DNA of 64,000 bases from Paenibacillus sp. CF384 (GCF_900106745.1 NZ_FNNV01000013.1:62001-126000); one strand, 5' to 3'. Positions 1 through 9,298 are shown, numbered from the stretch's first letter. Notes: a model not told the origin generated them from the letters alone. Made by a program: numbers and translations.

Positions 1-255
1 ATCTTCACGACGCAGATCAAGAACATCGACGAATCCAAAGCCGTCTACTTCGAGCTTGAGCCGGGACAATGCTCCATTCATGATTCGCGGATCATTCACG
101 GCGCAACACCGAATCCAAGTCCGTTCCGCCGCTGCGGATACACGATGCGTTACTTCTCGACGGAAGCGCGCGTCATTCCGGAGAAGAACCCGAACTTCAA
201 GATTTGGCTTGCCCGCGGTAAAGATATCGCAGGAAGCGACTTCGTTAACGTATAA
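1..255 (+). CDS. Phytanoyl-CoA dioxygenase (PhyH) family protein, C-terminal end
   Basis: The frame is open from base 1 and stops at TAA 253-255, so only the last 84 residues are present. The fragment contains HDSRIIHGA followed by a basic, aromatic stretch ending in YTMRY. This matches the distal metal-binding His and the 2-oxoglutarate-binding Arg of Fe(II)/2-oxoglutarate dioxygenases of the PhyH family. The substrate cannot be inferred. An AraC regulator starts 67 bp downstream on the same strand with no terminator between, so the two may be co-transcribed. The 5' end lies outside the window. Confidence 0.75.
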   Translation: MFTTQIKNIDESKAVYFELEPGQCSIHDSRIIHGATPNPSPFRRCGYTMRYFSTEARVIPEKNPNFKIWLARGKDIAGSDFVNV

Positions 256-322
256 TACGGATAACGGTTTAACTACCATACGAACAATACGAACACCAAC
301 ATCAGGCGAAAGGTAGAGTGGG

Positions 323-1171
323 ATGAGCGTCTATAAAGGCCCAGAACGATTATTAAACGACAGTTATATGACTTTGTCTGCTCCCTTCCGCCTCTTCAAG
401 CATTCCATAGACGGATTGATCGATACGCATTGGCATGAGTTTTTTGAAATGGGCTTTGTCGTATCGGGAAGCGGTACGCATGTGCTCAATGGCGTGCCTA
501 CTCGCCTAACGAGAGGCTCGGCTTTTCTGCTGACCCCTGCGGATTTTCACAGCTTAAAGTCCGATCCGGGAGAGACGCTCCAGCTGTACGATTTTATTTT
601 CAAAGAACAATTCATCCGAGAACAGCTATCGGAGCTGCTATTCGGTCCGAATTCCGAGCATACGTATTGGTATGTCGGTGAAGAAATCGATGCGATTGAA
701 CGGGAGTACGAACGCATCTGGGATGAGACGCTGCACTGGCAAGCGGGCAGCGATTTGCTCATCCAAGGCAGCGTGGAGCGCTTGCTTATTGACCTGTCAC
801 GCAAATGCAAGGGATCTCAGCCTACGCAGACTGCGACGCCAGACCCCATGCAGCCGGTTCAATCATCCGTGCGCAAAGCGCTGATTTATATCCAGCATCA
901 CTTCCGCGAGGCTATCCCGCTCGAGGAAGTGGCGTCCTATTGCGGATTGTCCGCTAATTATTTTAGCGAATGCTTCCGTAAAGGGACAGGCTCTACGTTC
1001 CAAAGCTACGTTCAGGAGCTAAGGCTGCAATTTGCGAAGTCGCTGCTCAAGACCACGCAGCTTCCTGTCACGGAAATTTGCTTCGCTTCCGGCTTTAATA
1101 CGCTGCCGCATTTCGAACGTGCCTTTAAGAAACGGTTCAGCTTGCCGCCAAGACTATTCCGGAAACAATAA
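323..1171 (+). CDS. AraC family transcriptional regulator
   Basis: 282 residues with the standard AraC layout. An N-terminal cupin-like sensing domain (about 20-110) contains an HWHEFFEM segment typical of sugar-binding AraC proteins. A double helix-turn-helix DNA-binding domain fills the last 100 residues; its second helix-turn-helix includes VTEICFASGF and the family-typical FKKRF end. The start ATG has only a weak upstream purine run (GAGTGGG). It follows the PhyH dioxygenase and is followed by a terminator at 1191-1236, suggesting the pair form one unit. The inducer is unknown. Confidence 0.88.
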   Translation: MSVYKGPERLLNDSYMTLSAPFRLFKHSIDGLIDTHWHEFFEMGFVVSGSGTHVLNGVPTRLTRGSAFLLTPADFHSLKSDPGETLQLYDFIFKEQFIREQLSELLFGPNSEHTYWYVGEEIDAIEREYERIWDETLHWQAGSDLLIQGSVERLLIDLSRKCKGSQPTQTATPDPMQPVQSSVRKALIYIQHHFREAIPLEEVASYCGLSANYFSECFRKGTGSTFQSYVQELRLQFAKSLLKTTQLPVTEICFASGFNTLPHFERAFKKRFSLPPRLFRKQ

Positions 1172-1190
1172 TATAATCGCTTGGTATCAC

Positions 1191-1236
1191 CCGGCCCGGC
1201 TCTCGCCCCCCAGCAGAGCTTGGCCGGTTTTTTGCT
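1191..1236 (+). terminator. Rho-independent terminator after the AraC gene
   Basis: CCGGCC..GCTCT pairs with AGAGC..GGCCGG around a short loop and runs into TTTTTT. Confidence 0.75.
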
Positions 1237-1368
1237 ATGATGCGAAGGTATCGCCTTCGACCAGAGTGAAATCGCTATTTGCGCGTGGAATCGGTATACT
1301 GATAGAAATAGATTTAAAGAATCATAGAACGATGAAAACATGGAGAAGCTCCATGCGGGGGAGGCATT

Positions 1369-2508
1369 ATGGCAGTCAGATTGACCATTATTTTATCCAT
1401 CTTTCTAGGCTTGCAGGTTTATATTGGATGGCATTTGCAGTTATTTATTTCAGCAACGGGCGGGCATGTACCGGGAGGGTTGTTTTGGCCGGTATTTGGT
1501 ATTATTGCATTCTCGTACATCCTTGCAAGGATGCTTCGCAAAGCGTTACCCGGATTCATGGGAGAAGGCATGAAATGGATCGGTTCTTACTGGATTGCAG
1601 TGATGCAATACAGTGTGCTGATTCTTCCGTTCGCCGACTTGGCTGCATGGGGACTCCGCGCAGCTTCATTCTCGAATAGAGATTCGATTCTCATAACGGG
1701 TTCGGCAGTGATTGTGATTGTCTTGCTCATTCTGGCTGTTGGCTCTTTCCTCGCATGGAGTCCGATCGTTCGGCGTTATGAGGTTGCGATTCCGAAGGCA
1801 GCAGGGGATGGACAACCGCTCCATATCGCCGTTGCTTCGGATCTTCATCTCGGGTCGACCGTACGCGGAAGGCATTTGCAGCGACTTGTGAATCAAGCGA
1901 ATGCCTTAAAGCCGGATATCATGCTGCTTCCAGGAGATGTGCTGGATGATGCTGTAGAGCCGTTCGTTAAACATAAATATGGTCGCAAACTGGCGGAAAT
2001 CAAAGCCCGTTACGGCATATTCGCTATTCTGGGCAATCATGAGAATTACGGCGGCGGCGTTCCCGTCTATGTCAAAGAGATGCAGGATGTTGGCATCCCG
2101 GTGCTGCTTGATGAAGCACAGCTCATTGACAATCGATTCTACCTCATCGGGCGCAAGGATAAATCCGATCATAATCGAAAGCCAGTTGCGGAGCTGATAG
2201 AGGGATTGGATCACGCGTTACCGGTAATCGTTATGGATCATCAGCCAAGCTCCATCGGTGATTTAGCCAAAACAGGCGTTGTAGATCTCTCTGTGCATGG
2301 TCATACGCATCGTGGACAGATGGCACCGAATCATCTGGTGACCAGACGGATTTTTGAGCTGGATTACGGTTATTTGCTCAAAGACCAGCTGCATGCATTT
2401 GTTTCTTCCGGTTTCGGAACGTGGGGGCCGCCGATTCGAATTGGTAGTCGGAGCGAGATTTTATCGATCAAGGTGAATTTCGAGAGTCCCAGCAATGACA
2501 ACAAATAG
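1369..2508 (+). CDS. Membrane-anchored metallophosphoesterase (YkuE/YaeI-like)
   Basis: 379 residues. The first 130 residues hold about four hydrophobic helices. A calcineurin-like metallophosphoesterase domain follows, with all metal-ligand motifs visible: DLH (D157/H159), GD in LLPGDVLDD, GNHE (222-225), a His in VIVMDHQPSS and HGHTH (311-315). The family hydrolyses phosphoester bonds using a two-metal centre; relatives act at the membrane on lipid or nucleotide substrates, and the substrate here is unknown. The start ATG follows a GGGGGAGG Shine-Dalgarno sequence. Confidence 0.88.
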   Translation: MAVRLTIILSIFLGLQVYIGWHLQLFISATGGHVPGGLFWPVFGIIAFSYILARMLRKALPGFMGEGMKWIGSYWIAVMQYSVLILPFADLAAWGLRAASFSNRDSILITGSAVIVIVLLILAVGSFLAWSPIVRRYEVAIPKAAGDGQPLHIAVASDLHLGSTVRGRHLQRLVNQANALKPDIMLLPGDVLDDAVEPFVKHKYGRKLAEIKARYGIFAILGNHENYGGGVPVYVKEMQDVGIPVLLDEAQLIDNRFYLIGRKDKSDHNRKPVAELIEGLDHALPVIVMDHQPSSIGDLAKTGVVDLSVHGHTHRGQMAPNHLVTRRIFELDYGYLLKDQLHAFVSSGFGTWGPPIRIGSRSEILSIKVNFESPSNDNK

Positions 2509-2577
2509 CTGTTGGTTGAGGTTCGAAAGCGGCGTATAATCGAGCTATAATCTATGAATCCGAGGAGCCAGCCATCT

Positions 2578-4869
2578 ATGGAACTTGAACTCATAACGCC
2601 GATGCCGGCGCCTCCAGCGAGAGAGAGCTTCTTGAAGAGACTTGCGGGTTGGCTGCTGGATCGGGCTAAACATACCTTTCACTATGACACTACGATTTGG
2701 CGATACGCTTTAGTTGGCGTGTGGATCGTTTGCAGCACATTACTGATTATTGCAGCGCTGGGGATGCCGACAGGGATTGGAATCCTCTTCGACTGTGTGC
2801 TTGTTGTCCTGCTCGGGGCTATCGTAATAGGCGCAGCAGGCGTGATTGGCGCTTATTTGCTGACACTTTGCTATGTGCCGGTTCCGCGACTGACCTTGGC
2901 CGTATTCGCCGCTTCGGGTACGATCATGTATAAAATATGTGATGAAACGGATATCGGAGATCCATTATCCATTATTATGAGTGTCAGCTTTGCCTTGATC
3001 GGCGTATTAGGCGGACTGTTTATCGGTGTGCTGGCAAGCCGCCGGATTGCGGTGCTAGTGAAGGTGACGTTGGTTATTGCCATAACGCTAGCCGGCTTGA
3101 CCTTCGATAAGTGGCCGATGAATGTACAGTCTGCCGTATTGCCTGTAACTGCCTTGCCTGCTCAGGATTCAGGCGCAGTCGAACTGCTGCAGGCCGACAA
3201 TCCGGCGGAGCCCGGACTTTACCGTGTCCGTAGTTTCACCTATGGCAGCGGGAATGATACGCATCGCGATGAATTCGGCTCAGGTGTCGATCTGACATCC
3301 CTGTCGGTAGATGCATCCCCGTATATCAAACGCTGGAATTGGCTGCGCCATTTCTTCTGGGGATTCGATCAGCGAGAGCTTCCCCTGAATGGCCGCGTAT
3401 GGATGCCTGAGGAGAAGGGGAATTATCCGCTTGTACTCATCGTTCACGGTAATCATCTGATGGAGCAATTCTCGGATGGCGGATATGAATATCTCGGTGA
3501 AATGCTTGCGAGCAGAGGATTTATCGCCGTCTCGGTGGATGAGAATTTTCTGAATTACTCCTTCTGGGGCAATATCCCAAACAATGATATGAAAGTTCGG
3601 GCATGGATTCTGCTAAAGCACCTGCAGCAAATTGCGACATTTAGCGAGCAGAAGGACAATCCGTTCTATCAATCGGTTAATTTGCAGCAAGTGGCGTTAA
3701 TCGGACATTCCAGAGGCGGACAGGCCGTTGCGATGGCGGCTGACCGCAACAAGTGGTTTAAGGACGACAAAACGCTTGCCAGCATGAAGAACATCAACAT
3801 TCAAGCCGTTGTTGGCGTAGCACCGACAGATACGAACGTGGATAAGATGAAGGCGGAGTTGAAGGATAAATACTATCTGTCGCTGCAAGGAGCGAGTGAC
3901 GGGGACGTAGACACCTTTAACGGCGAACGCCAATATATTCGAACATCGTTCTCTCCTGATTCGGATCGCTTCAAGGCGACGCTCTATATCGGGGAGGCGA
4001 ATCACAGCCGGTTTAATACGGACTGGGGAACGATGGACGACAGTCTGCCCGGTGGCCTGCTGCTGCGCAGAAGCGGGATGATTCCGGCAGAAGATCAGCG
4101 AGAGATCGCCAAAGTCTATATTAGCTCTTTTCTGGAAGCGGCACTGCTCGGGAAGAAGGAATATGAGCCGCTGTTCAGCGATTATCGCACAGGATTAAAG
4201 TGGCTTCCGCAAGCGACGTATATCAATCGTTTCGAAGACAGCAGTTTCTTGCCGCTTGCTCGAATGGACGAAGACTATGACAAGTCCAAGATGAGCGGCG
4301 GCGTGAAGGCCAAAGCGGAGAATCTGCAGTGGTCCGAAGAAGGGGCAGAGGATCGTGACGGGAATAAGAAAGGCTCCCGCGGCGTCGTGCTTCAGTGGAA
4401 AGAAGAGGACGGAAGCTTTACGCTTGAGCTGCCGGATACAGTCGGGGAGCAGGTCGGTGAAGCGGGCGAGGACAAGCAGCTTATCTTCTCCATGACGAAT
4501 CTGGAGCAAGACTTGACGGATGCAGATGAAGGTCTGGATATCCCGCTTCCTGACATCGACGTCGAGCTGAAGAGCGAGGATGGCGCAACGGTTCGTCTGC
4601 CGCTGGATGAATTCAAGCCGGTTACGCGGCTGCCTTATACGATATTTACGCGCTTTCCGTGGCTCGAGAAGACGATCAAGAACGGCAAATACAAAGTGCC
4701 GACTGAAGCGGTATTTCAGACGTACAATTTGCCATTCGAGCGCTTCGAGGAAGCGAATCCGGATTTCGATCCTGAGGAGCTGACGCAGGTTACCTTCTAT
4801 TTCACTAGCGATCAAGGCAAAGTGATGATGGATGATATCGGGATCAGCGATGACGTGTCGGTTAATTAA
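2578..4869 (+). CDS. Membrane alpha/beta-hydrolase-fold protein
   Basis: 763 residues. I chose ATG 2578 because GAGGAG at 2562-2567 sits 10 bases ahead of it; an in-frame ATG at 2554 has no ribosome binding site. Roughly residues 30-175 form five hydrophobic helices. A hydrolase domain follows, with LVLIVHGNH (oxyanion-hole strand) and the nucleophile elbow GHSRGG (Ser about 378), resembling lipase/PAF-acetylhydrolase-type enzymes. The last 200 residues are acidic and beta-rich, with no fold I recognise. It probably acts at the outer membrane face. A bidirectional terminator separates it from the convergent downstream gene. Substrate unknown. Confidence 0.75.
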   Translation: MELELITPMPAPPARESFLKRLAGWLLDRAKHTFHYDTTIWRYALVGVWIVCSTLLIIAALGMPTGIGILFDCVLVVLLGAIVIGAAGVIGAYLLTLCYVPVPRLTLAVFAASGTIMYKICDETDIGDPLSIIMSVSFALIGVLGGLFIGVLASRRIAVLVKVTLVIAITLAGLTFDKWPMNVQSAVLPVTALPAQDSGAVELLQADNPAEPGLYRVRSFTYGSGNDTHRDEFGSGVDLTSLSVDASPYIKRWNWLRHFFWGFDQRELPLNGRVWMPEEKGNYPLVLIVHGNHLMEQFSDGGYEYLGEMLASRGFIAVSVDENFLNYSFWGNIPNNDMKVRAWILLKHLQQIATFSEQKDNPFYQSVNLQQVALIGHSRGGQAVAMAADRNKWFKDDKTLASMKNINIQAVVGVAPTDTNVDKMKAELKDKYYLSLQGASDGDVDTFNGERQYIRTSFSPDSDRFKATLYIGEANHSRFNTDWGTMDDSLPGGLLLRRSGMIPAEDQREIAKVYISSFLEAALLGKKEYEPLFSDYRTGLKWLPQATYINRFEDSSFLPLARMDEDYDKSKMSGGVKAKAENLQWSEEGAEDRDGNKKGSRGVVLQWKEEDGSFTLELPDTVGEQVGEAGEDKQLIFSMTNLEQDLTDADEGLDIPLPDIDVELKSEDGATVRLPLDEFKPVTRLPYTIFTRFPWLEKTIKNGKYKVPTEAVFQTYNLPFERFEEANPDFDPEELTQVTFYFTSDQGKVMMDDIGISDDVSVN

Positions 4870-4871
4870 AC

Positions 4872-4906
4872 AAAAGGTCACCCAGCAGCTGCTGGGTGAC
4901 CTTTTA
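4872..4906. terminator. Bidirectional terminator between convergent genes
   Basis: Perfect hairpin AAAAGGTCACCCAGCAGC / GCTGCTGGGTGACCTTTT. The A-tract on one side and T-tract on the other allow it to end transcription from both the hydrolase gene and the secreted glycosidase-like gene. Confidence 0.88.
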
Positions 4907-4910
4907 TCTA

Positions 4911-7589
4911 CTAAGAGCTAAATCCAATCTGATCCACCTGGTAATACGCATTCCAGATCGAAGTAGAATTGGCGCTGTACCAGATTTTGATTTTGTCGAT
5001 GCTGCCTTTGTACGCCCAGCCGCTGAGATCCATCGAATACTTGTTCCACGTATCCGGCGTCATCGTCGCTTTCCCTTCAATAATGTTGCCGCCGCTGTAA
5101 ATCCGAACGGTCACATTGTACTGCGTGGCACCCGGACAAGCCCCATACGAATCCAATGCAAATTGGAACTTCGGCGTACTCGTCACATTGATAGGCGAAG
5201 AGAACACTTTCGTGATGCCTTTCTCTGCCCGAGCGCCCCCCTCACCATCGCCGGTCGTAGCGTTGTTGATGTTAATCTCGAAAGCTTTAGAACCGCTAAA
5301 CGGAGTACCTGGGCTGTTGGCGAAGCTGGATACGGTCGCTGCCGATTGCGAATATTCGGAGATGGCCCAGCCATCGGCAGAGGTTTCGAAGGTAGATACA
5401 TTAGCAGTCGGCGTGATCGAACCCACAGACGAAAGCGTTCCGACTGCAGGAGGCGTCCGATCGGCCAGCAGGGAGGCATTATAGCCTGGGATAACAGAAG
5501 CCCAGTCGCTGATACCGATGATCGCTTTAGCAAAATCGGTTACCGCCGCGGAATCACTCGTATCGATCTTCTGGAACACATTGTAGATGTACTTCTGATC
5601 CTTAGGCGCATATAATACCGATTTGGCCGTATCTCGTGCCCATAATCCGAGATTCAATCCGCCTTCGCCGCCATGGTCGACATGGCGATGCAGGATGAAG
5701 GAGTCGATGCCTCCAAGAAATTTCGCTTTGTAGTAGGAGTAGGCGTATGCGGCAGCTTGCGTTTTCTGATCCGCGAGCGAGTTGCTGAGGGAGTGGAAGC
5801 CTTGCTCGGACAAAATAATTCTCCGCTTATTCCCGCCATACAAATAATTCGCCGCTCCGATATAATTGGTCAACACCTGCAGGTTCTTGAAGTTGATGCG
5901 TACGGAGTCCGAACTGTTCGTCACGCTCGTATCGTTCCAGATCGTCGGATCGAACAAATCCTCCGGATAAGGATGGTACGCGATATTCCAAGGGATGTTG
6001 CCTTCGGCAGTGATTCGTTTATTGAATTCGTCCATAATCCCTTTGCCTTTGTAGGTACGCAGCGCATCAGAACCGACGCTTCCGTTCCAGAAATGATCGA
6101 GGGAGATATAGGTTCTGGCATTGGAATAGTACTTCTTCACCGCTGTCTCCGCAATCCGATAAGCCCGGGCGTACTGCTCTACGAAGTCCTGCAGCTGCTT
6201 GTTGCCCATGTCGTACCAATAGGCTTGCGAGTTCACTTCGTTCCCGACGATATAGTTAACAGCTCTGCCGTATAACTCATCGCTTCTGGTATAACGGCTC
6301 GCGAGGAACTCGGTGCCTGCTTTCCAATAGCGGACGCCATCCGCATTGGTCGTATTGATTGCCGCGACAGTGCCGCCGGCATAATCGGGATAAACGAGCT
6401 TCGAGTTAATCGTGCCCGCTGCATTGTACATGATGAGAATGAGGCTTACGATGACATCGTCATCCGACAATGTCTTAATGTCATGGTCAAGCCCGTTAAT
6501 GTAAGATTGCTTGAAATAATAAGTAGTGCCGTCCATCACGAACGGTATGGCACCTGTTGCGTTGTCTAGAAACAGCTCGTTATAGGACACGTTCAGTGCC
6601 GCATGGCTGATACCGAGCTTCTGCGCGTCATCGACCGTTTGCACCTGCAGCCCTTTGATCGAGCTCGCCGTTGGAAAAGCAAAGGTGTTGACGGAGGCTG
6701 TCTGCTGCGTGACATAAGTAGGGCTGGCTACGAGTTTCTTGGTGGTGTGATTGATGACGACGAACTTGGAGTAGGCTTTGTCGCGGGAGGAGGCATAACG
6801 TGCGGTGGAAAGCGAGAAGCTGGCAACTCCGCCGCTTGGCGTTACAGTTTGCGTGGCATCCGCCGTGTAGGTTGTATTGATGTTGTATTGTTCGTAGGTT
6901 TGGAGCTCGATGAGGTCAAGCTGAACGGAGGTAGCGGTGTTGTAGGTTCCGGCAGCTGTGATCTGCGTAGAACTGGCGGAGACTGAACTTATGGAGCCCG
7001 GATACGCAGCAGGGTAAGCAGAGAAGCCGATATTATCCAGCTGATGTTTACCGGTCCAAGCAGATGAGTAGGTTACAGAGCGGAAGGCGACTTCGATTTT
7101 GGAAATGCTCGTTCGGTAGGCCCAATCGCTGAGGTCGACGCTGAGCTCATTCCAGGAGTCACCGGAAATGGCTTGTGTGGAGACTAAGGTTTGAGTGCCG
7201 CTAGTGAACGTAATCCTTACTTCAAACTGCGTATGCGATTGGTTAATGCCATAGGTGTTGAAAGCACCGTGGAAGTACGGAGTTGCCGAGACGTTGAGGG
7301 CAGGGGAGAAGTTCTTGTAAGTCGACCGCCACGCTGTCCCCGCTGCGGATGAGGTTGTCAGCTCGCCCATGCGGTTGCCGCCGTATGGGGTTTGCGGACC
7401 ATTCAGGCTGCTTGTTACATTCGATAACCCGGTTACGTTACTGCCCCATTGCCAGCCATCGGTCCCAGATTCGAAACTTCCGACATCCGTCTGCAGCACA
7501 GCTGCCTCGGCCGTCTTGGGACCCGGAATGAATGGAATTAGAACCGCCAAGCAAGTCATCCAAATCATCCAACGTTTAACGCTCTTCAT
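4911..7589 (-). CDS. Secreted glycoside-hydrolase-like protein (DUF5722-like) with flanking beta-sandwich domains
   Basis: 892 residues with a Sec signal peptide (about 1-29, cleavage near AEA-A). Two similar carbohydrate-binding-like beta-sandwich segments flank the core: one at about 35-193 begins SFESGTDGW, the other at about 735-892 begins TFETSADGW. The middle (about 310-690) looks like a TIM-barrel glycosidase of DUF5722 type. Candidate catalytic glutamates in clan GH-A style positions are E451 in GNEVN and E595 in LSEQGF. A strong AAGGAGGTTAATT Shine-Dalgarno sequence precedes the ATG. It is likely an extracellular polysaccharide-degrading enzyme. AGTATACT palindromes lie just upstream. 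The exact substrate is not evident. Confidence 0.72.
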   Translation of the reverse strand: MKSVKRWMIWMTCLAVLIPFIPGPKTAEAAVLQTDVGSFESGTDGWQWGSNVTGLSNVTSSLNGPQTPYGGNRMGELTTSSAAGTAWRSTYKNFSPALNVSATPYFHGAFNTYGINQSHTQFEVRITFTSGTQTLVSTQAISGDSWNELSVDLSDWAYRTSISKIEVAFRSVTYSSAWTGKHQLDNIGFSAYPAAYPGSISSVSASSTQITAAGTYNTATSVQLDLIELQTYEQYNINTTYTADATQTVTPSGGVASFSLSTARYASSRDKAYSKFVVINHTTKKLVASPTYVTQQTASVNTFAFPTASSIKGLQVQTVDDAQKLGISHAALNVSYNELFLDNATGAIPFVMDGTTYYFKQSYINGLDHDIKTLSDDDVIVSLILIMYNAAGTINSKLVYPDYAGGTVAAINTTNADGVRYWKAGTEFLASRYTRSDELYGRAVNYIVGNEVNSQAYWYDMGNKQLQDFVEQYARAYRIAETAVKKYYSNARTYISLDHFWNGSVGSDALRTYKGKGIMDEFNKRITAEGNIPWNIAYHPYPEDLFDPTIWNDTSVTNSSDSVRINFKNLQVLTNYIGAANYLYGGNKRRIILSEQGFHSLSNSLADQKTQAAAYAYSYYKAKFLGGIDSFILHRHVDHGGEGGLNLGLWARDTAKSVLYAPKDQKYIYNVFQKIDTSDSAAVTDFAKAIIGISDWASVIPGYNASLLADRTPPAVGTLSSVGSITPTANVSTFETSADGWAISEYSQSAATVSSFANSPGTPFSGSKAFEININNATTGDGEGGARAEKGITKVFSSPINVTSTPKFQFALDSYGACPGATQYNVTVRIYSGGNIIEGKATMTPDTWNKYSMDLSGWAYKGSIDKIKIWYSANSTSIWNAYYQVDQIGFSS

Positions 7590-7603
7590 AATTAACCTCC
7601 TTC

Positions 7604-7730
7604 AAAAGTATACTTACATATACTAATATATACTTTGTTGGAGGCGTTTTCAATGACGGATTTAACCGGATTATTAATAAATTCAAGAAAATAGACGTAT
7701 TCGATGGGGTTATATAAAAAGTATACTTTT
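7604..7730. promoter_or_regulatory. Repeated AAGTATACTT palindromes upstream of the secreted glycosidase gene
   Basis: A perfect 14-bp palindrome AAAAGTATACTTTT lies at 7717-7730. A nearly identical AAAAGTATACTT begins at 7604, and a TATACTTT half-site lies near 7629. They sit within 145 bp upstream of the start codon of the minus-strand gene that ends at 7589. Spacing and repetition suggest operator sites for a dimeric regulator; which one is unknown. Confidence 0.5.
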
Positions 7731-7860
7731 ACGATTATCGACAGTTTTTCACAGCATCCAGCAGCAACAAATGTCTGCGCAACGTCACGAGACCTACTGT
7801 TTAGCTCATGCAACAAGAATAAAAAACCAACTGTTGTCTAGGTGGCAACCGTTACTCTAT

Positions 7861-8012
7861 GTAGACTTCCTCGTACGCTACATGCGCTGATTCCGCCAAA
7901 TTAGCTAAGATGTAGACTTGCTCGTACGCTACATGAGCTCATTCCGCCAAATTTGCTACGATGTAGACTTCCTGGTACGCTACATGCACCAATTCCGCCA
8001 AATTTGCTAGAT
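7861..8012. repeat. Array of three 51-bp tandem repeats (family copy 1)
   Basis: Units start at 7861, 7912 and 7963, each beginning GTAGACTT and containing CGTACGCTACATG and ATTCCGCCAAATT; the third is one base short. The reverse complement of the middle unit matches the units at 42980-43168 at about 40 of 51 positions. The array fills part of the 556-bp gap between the glycosidase-like gene and the LacI gene. It has no convincing coding capacity. Confidence 0.88.
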
Positions 8013-8080
8013 TCGGCAATGCGACAATGCATGCGCTCATCAATCGCGAAGGAACAGAACATAATCCGTGCCGGAAGCGC

Positions 8081-8114
8081 AGAAAAACCGACGTTGTCTC
8101 CAACGTCGGTTTCT
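8081..8114 (-). terminator. Terminator of the LacI-family gene
   Basis: Read on the minus strand, AACCGACGTTG and CAACGTCGGTT form a perfect stem with a four-base loop, followed by TTTTTCT. It lies 32 bp past the LacI stop codon. Confidence 0.8.
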
Positions 8115-8145
8115 CGGGCATACAGCCGCCTCTACTAAATAAACA

Positions 8146-9165
8146 CTACTCCTGTTTCTTCACAGACCGCCGCACAATAAGCTCCGCCGGCAGCATGACC
8201 CGTTTCCACGGCGGCGTACTGCTGCGCTCCTGAATGCGCTCAACCAGCATCTGCATCCCAAGAAAACCAAATTGATAAGCTTGCTGCGCAGCCACGGTGA
8301 TAAACGGATCTATTTCCGAGTTCAATCCGAAATCATCGAAACAGACAACGGAAATATCCTCCGGTATGCGCAGTCCCCTCGCGCGCAGCAGGCGAATGAG
8401 GACGACTGCAAGGACGTTGTTGCCCGCCATAATGGCAGTGGGCATCGATTCACCGGCCATACTGTCTATCCATTGCCCCATGGCTTCCACATCCAGATGC
8501 GGTCCGAAGGTTGTTTCATGGATATCACCAACGCGAAGCGTCAGATCGTTCAGCTTGATCGCTTCTTGAAAGCCTTGCAGCCGGAGCCGAGCGCTCGAGA
8601 TGGAAGGGGAACCGTTCACTAGCGCGATACGACGATGACCTTGCTCCACCAGATGTTCGACCAACGAACGGGCTCCATCCCTGCTGTCGCCTAGTACGAT
8701 ATCGCAGGCAATGCCGGGAACCTCGCGATCTAACAGTACGAACGGCACATTGTGCTTGCGCAGCTGCTCCAAGTGAGGGAGCGATGGATCGCCTGTCGGC
8801 GCAAGCAATGCCCCGTCTACCCGTGTGGTCAGAATGGTGTTGATATAATCCCCTTCTTTATCCATGCTCTCGTCGCTGTTGCCAAATAGCAAGCGGTAGC
8901 CGTGTTTGCGCGCAGCATCCTCCGCGCCGCGTGCGAGCGTCGTATAGAAGGGGTTCATAATATCCGTTATGAGCAGAAACAAGATGCGGGTTTGTTGCAA
9001 GACAAGGCTTCGCGCCATCTGATTCGGCACATACCCCAGCTCATCCATCACCTTCTTCACCTTCAAACGGGTTTTCTCGCTGATCTTGCCAGTGTTATTG
9101 ATAACTCTCGAAACGGTCATCGCCGACACATTCGCTTGTGCCGCAATATCATAGATTGTAACCAT
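8146..9165 (-). CDS. LacI family transcriptional regulator of the fucose genes
   Basis: 339 residues from ATG 9165, chosen because AAGGAG lies nine bases upstream and the protein then begins directly with the LacI-type helix-turn-helix (TIYDIAAQANVSAMTVSRVI, residues 3-22). An ATG at 9198 would add an unlikely N-terminal tail. Residues about 60-335 form a periplasmic-binding-protein-like sugar-sensing domain. It is divergent from fucI across 133 bp holding a LacI-type operator, so it probably represses fucI-fucU and itself until a fucose-related sugar binds. The effector identity is inferred from context only. Confidence 0.9.
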   Translation of the reverse strand: MVTIYDIAAQANVSAMTVSRVINNTGKISEKTRLKVKKVMDELGYVPNQMARSLVLQQTRILFLLITDIMNPFYTTLARGAEDAARKHGYRLLFGNSDESMDKEGDYINTILTTRVDGALLAPTGDPSLPHLEQLRKHNVPFVLLDREVPGIACDIVLGDSRDGARSLVEHLVEQGHRRIALVNGSPSISSARLRLQGFQEAIKLNDLTLRVGDIHETTFGPHLDVEAMGQWIDSMAGESMPTAIMAGNNVLAVVLIRLLRARGLRIPEDISVVCFDDFGLNSEIDPFITVAAQQAYQFGFLGMQMLVERIQERSSTPPWKRVMLPAELIVRRSVKKQE

Positions 9166-9219
9166 GATGGACGTACTCCTTATCGACAAATCATGCACTA
9201 ATAGTATACAAGAAACGGA

Positions 9220-9264
9220 TTGACAGCAAGCGGTTTCATTGTTATTTTTATGTTATCGGTAACA
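9220..9264 (+). promoter_or_regulatory. fucI promoter with LacI-type operator
   Basis: A TTGACA -35 (9220-9225), 17-base spacer and TATTTT -10 (9243-9248) are followed at once by TGTTATCGGTAACA (9251-9264). The operator arms TGTTA/TAACA are perfect around a CG-centred core, the usual LacI-family operator form. Its position over the transcription start fits repression by the divergent LacI regulator. Confidence 0.7.
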
Positions 9265-9298
9265 TTATTATCATTTATGGACAATGGAGGGGTTAGCT

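Noticed and set aside
4195-4881. 228-residue minus-strand ORF
   Set aside because: Antisense to the acidic tail of the alpha/beta hydrolase gene and running through the shared terminator.
7861-8012. CRISPR array
   Set aside because: Repeats abut directly with no unique spacers, and no cas genes are present; the 42980-43271 array fails in the same way.
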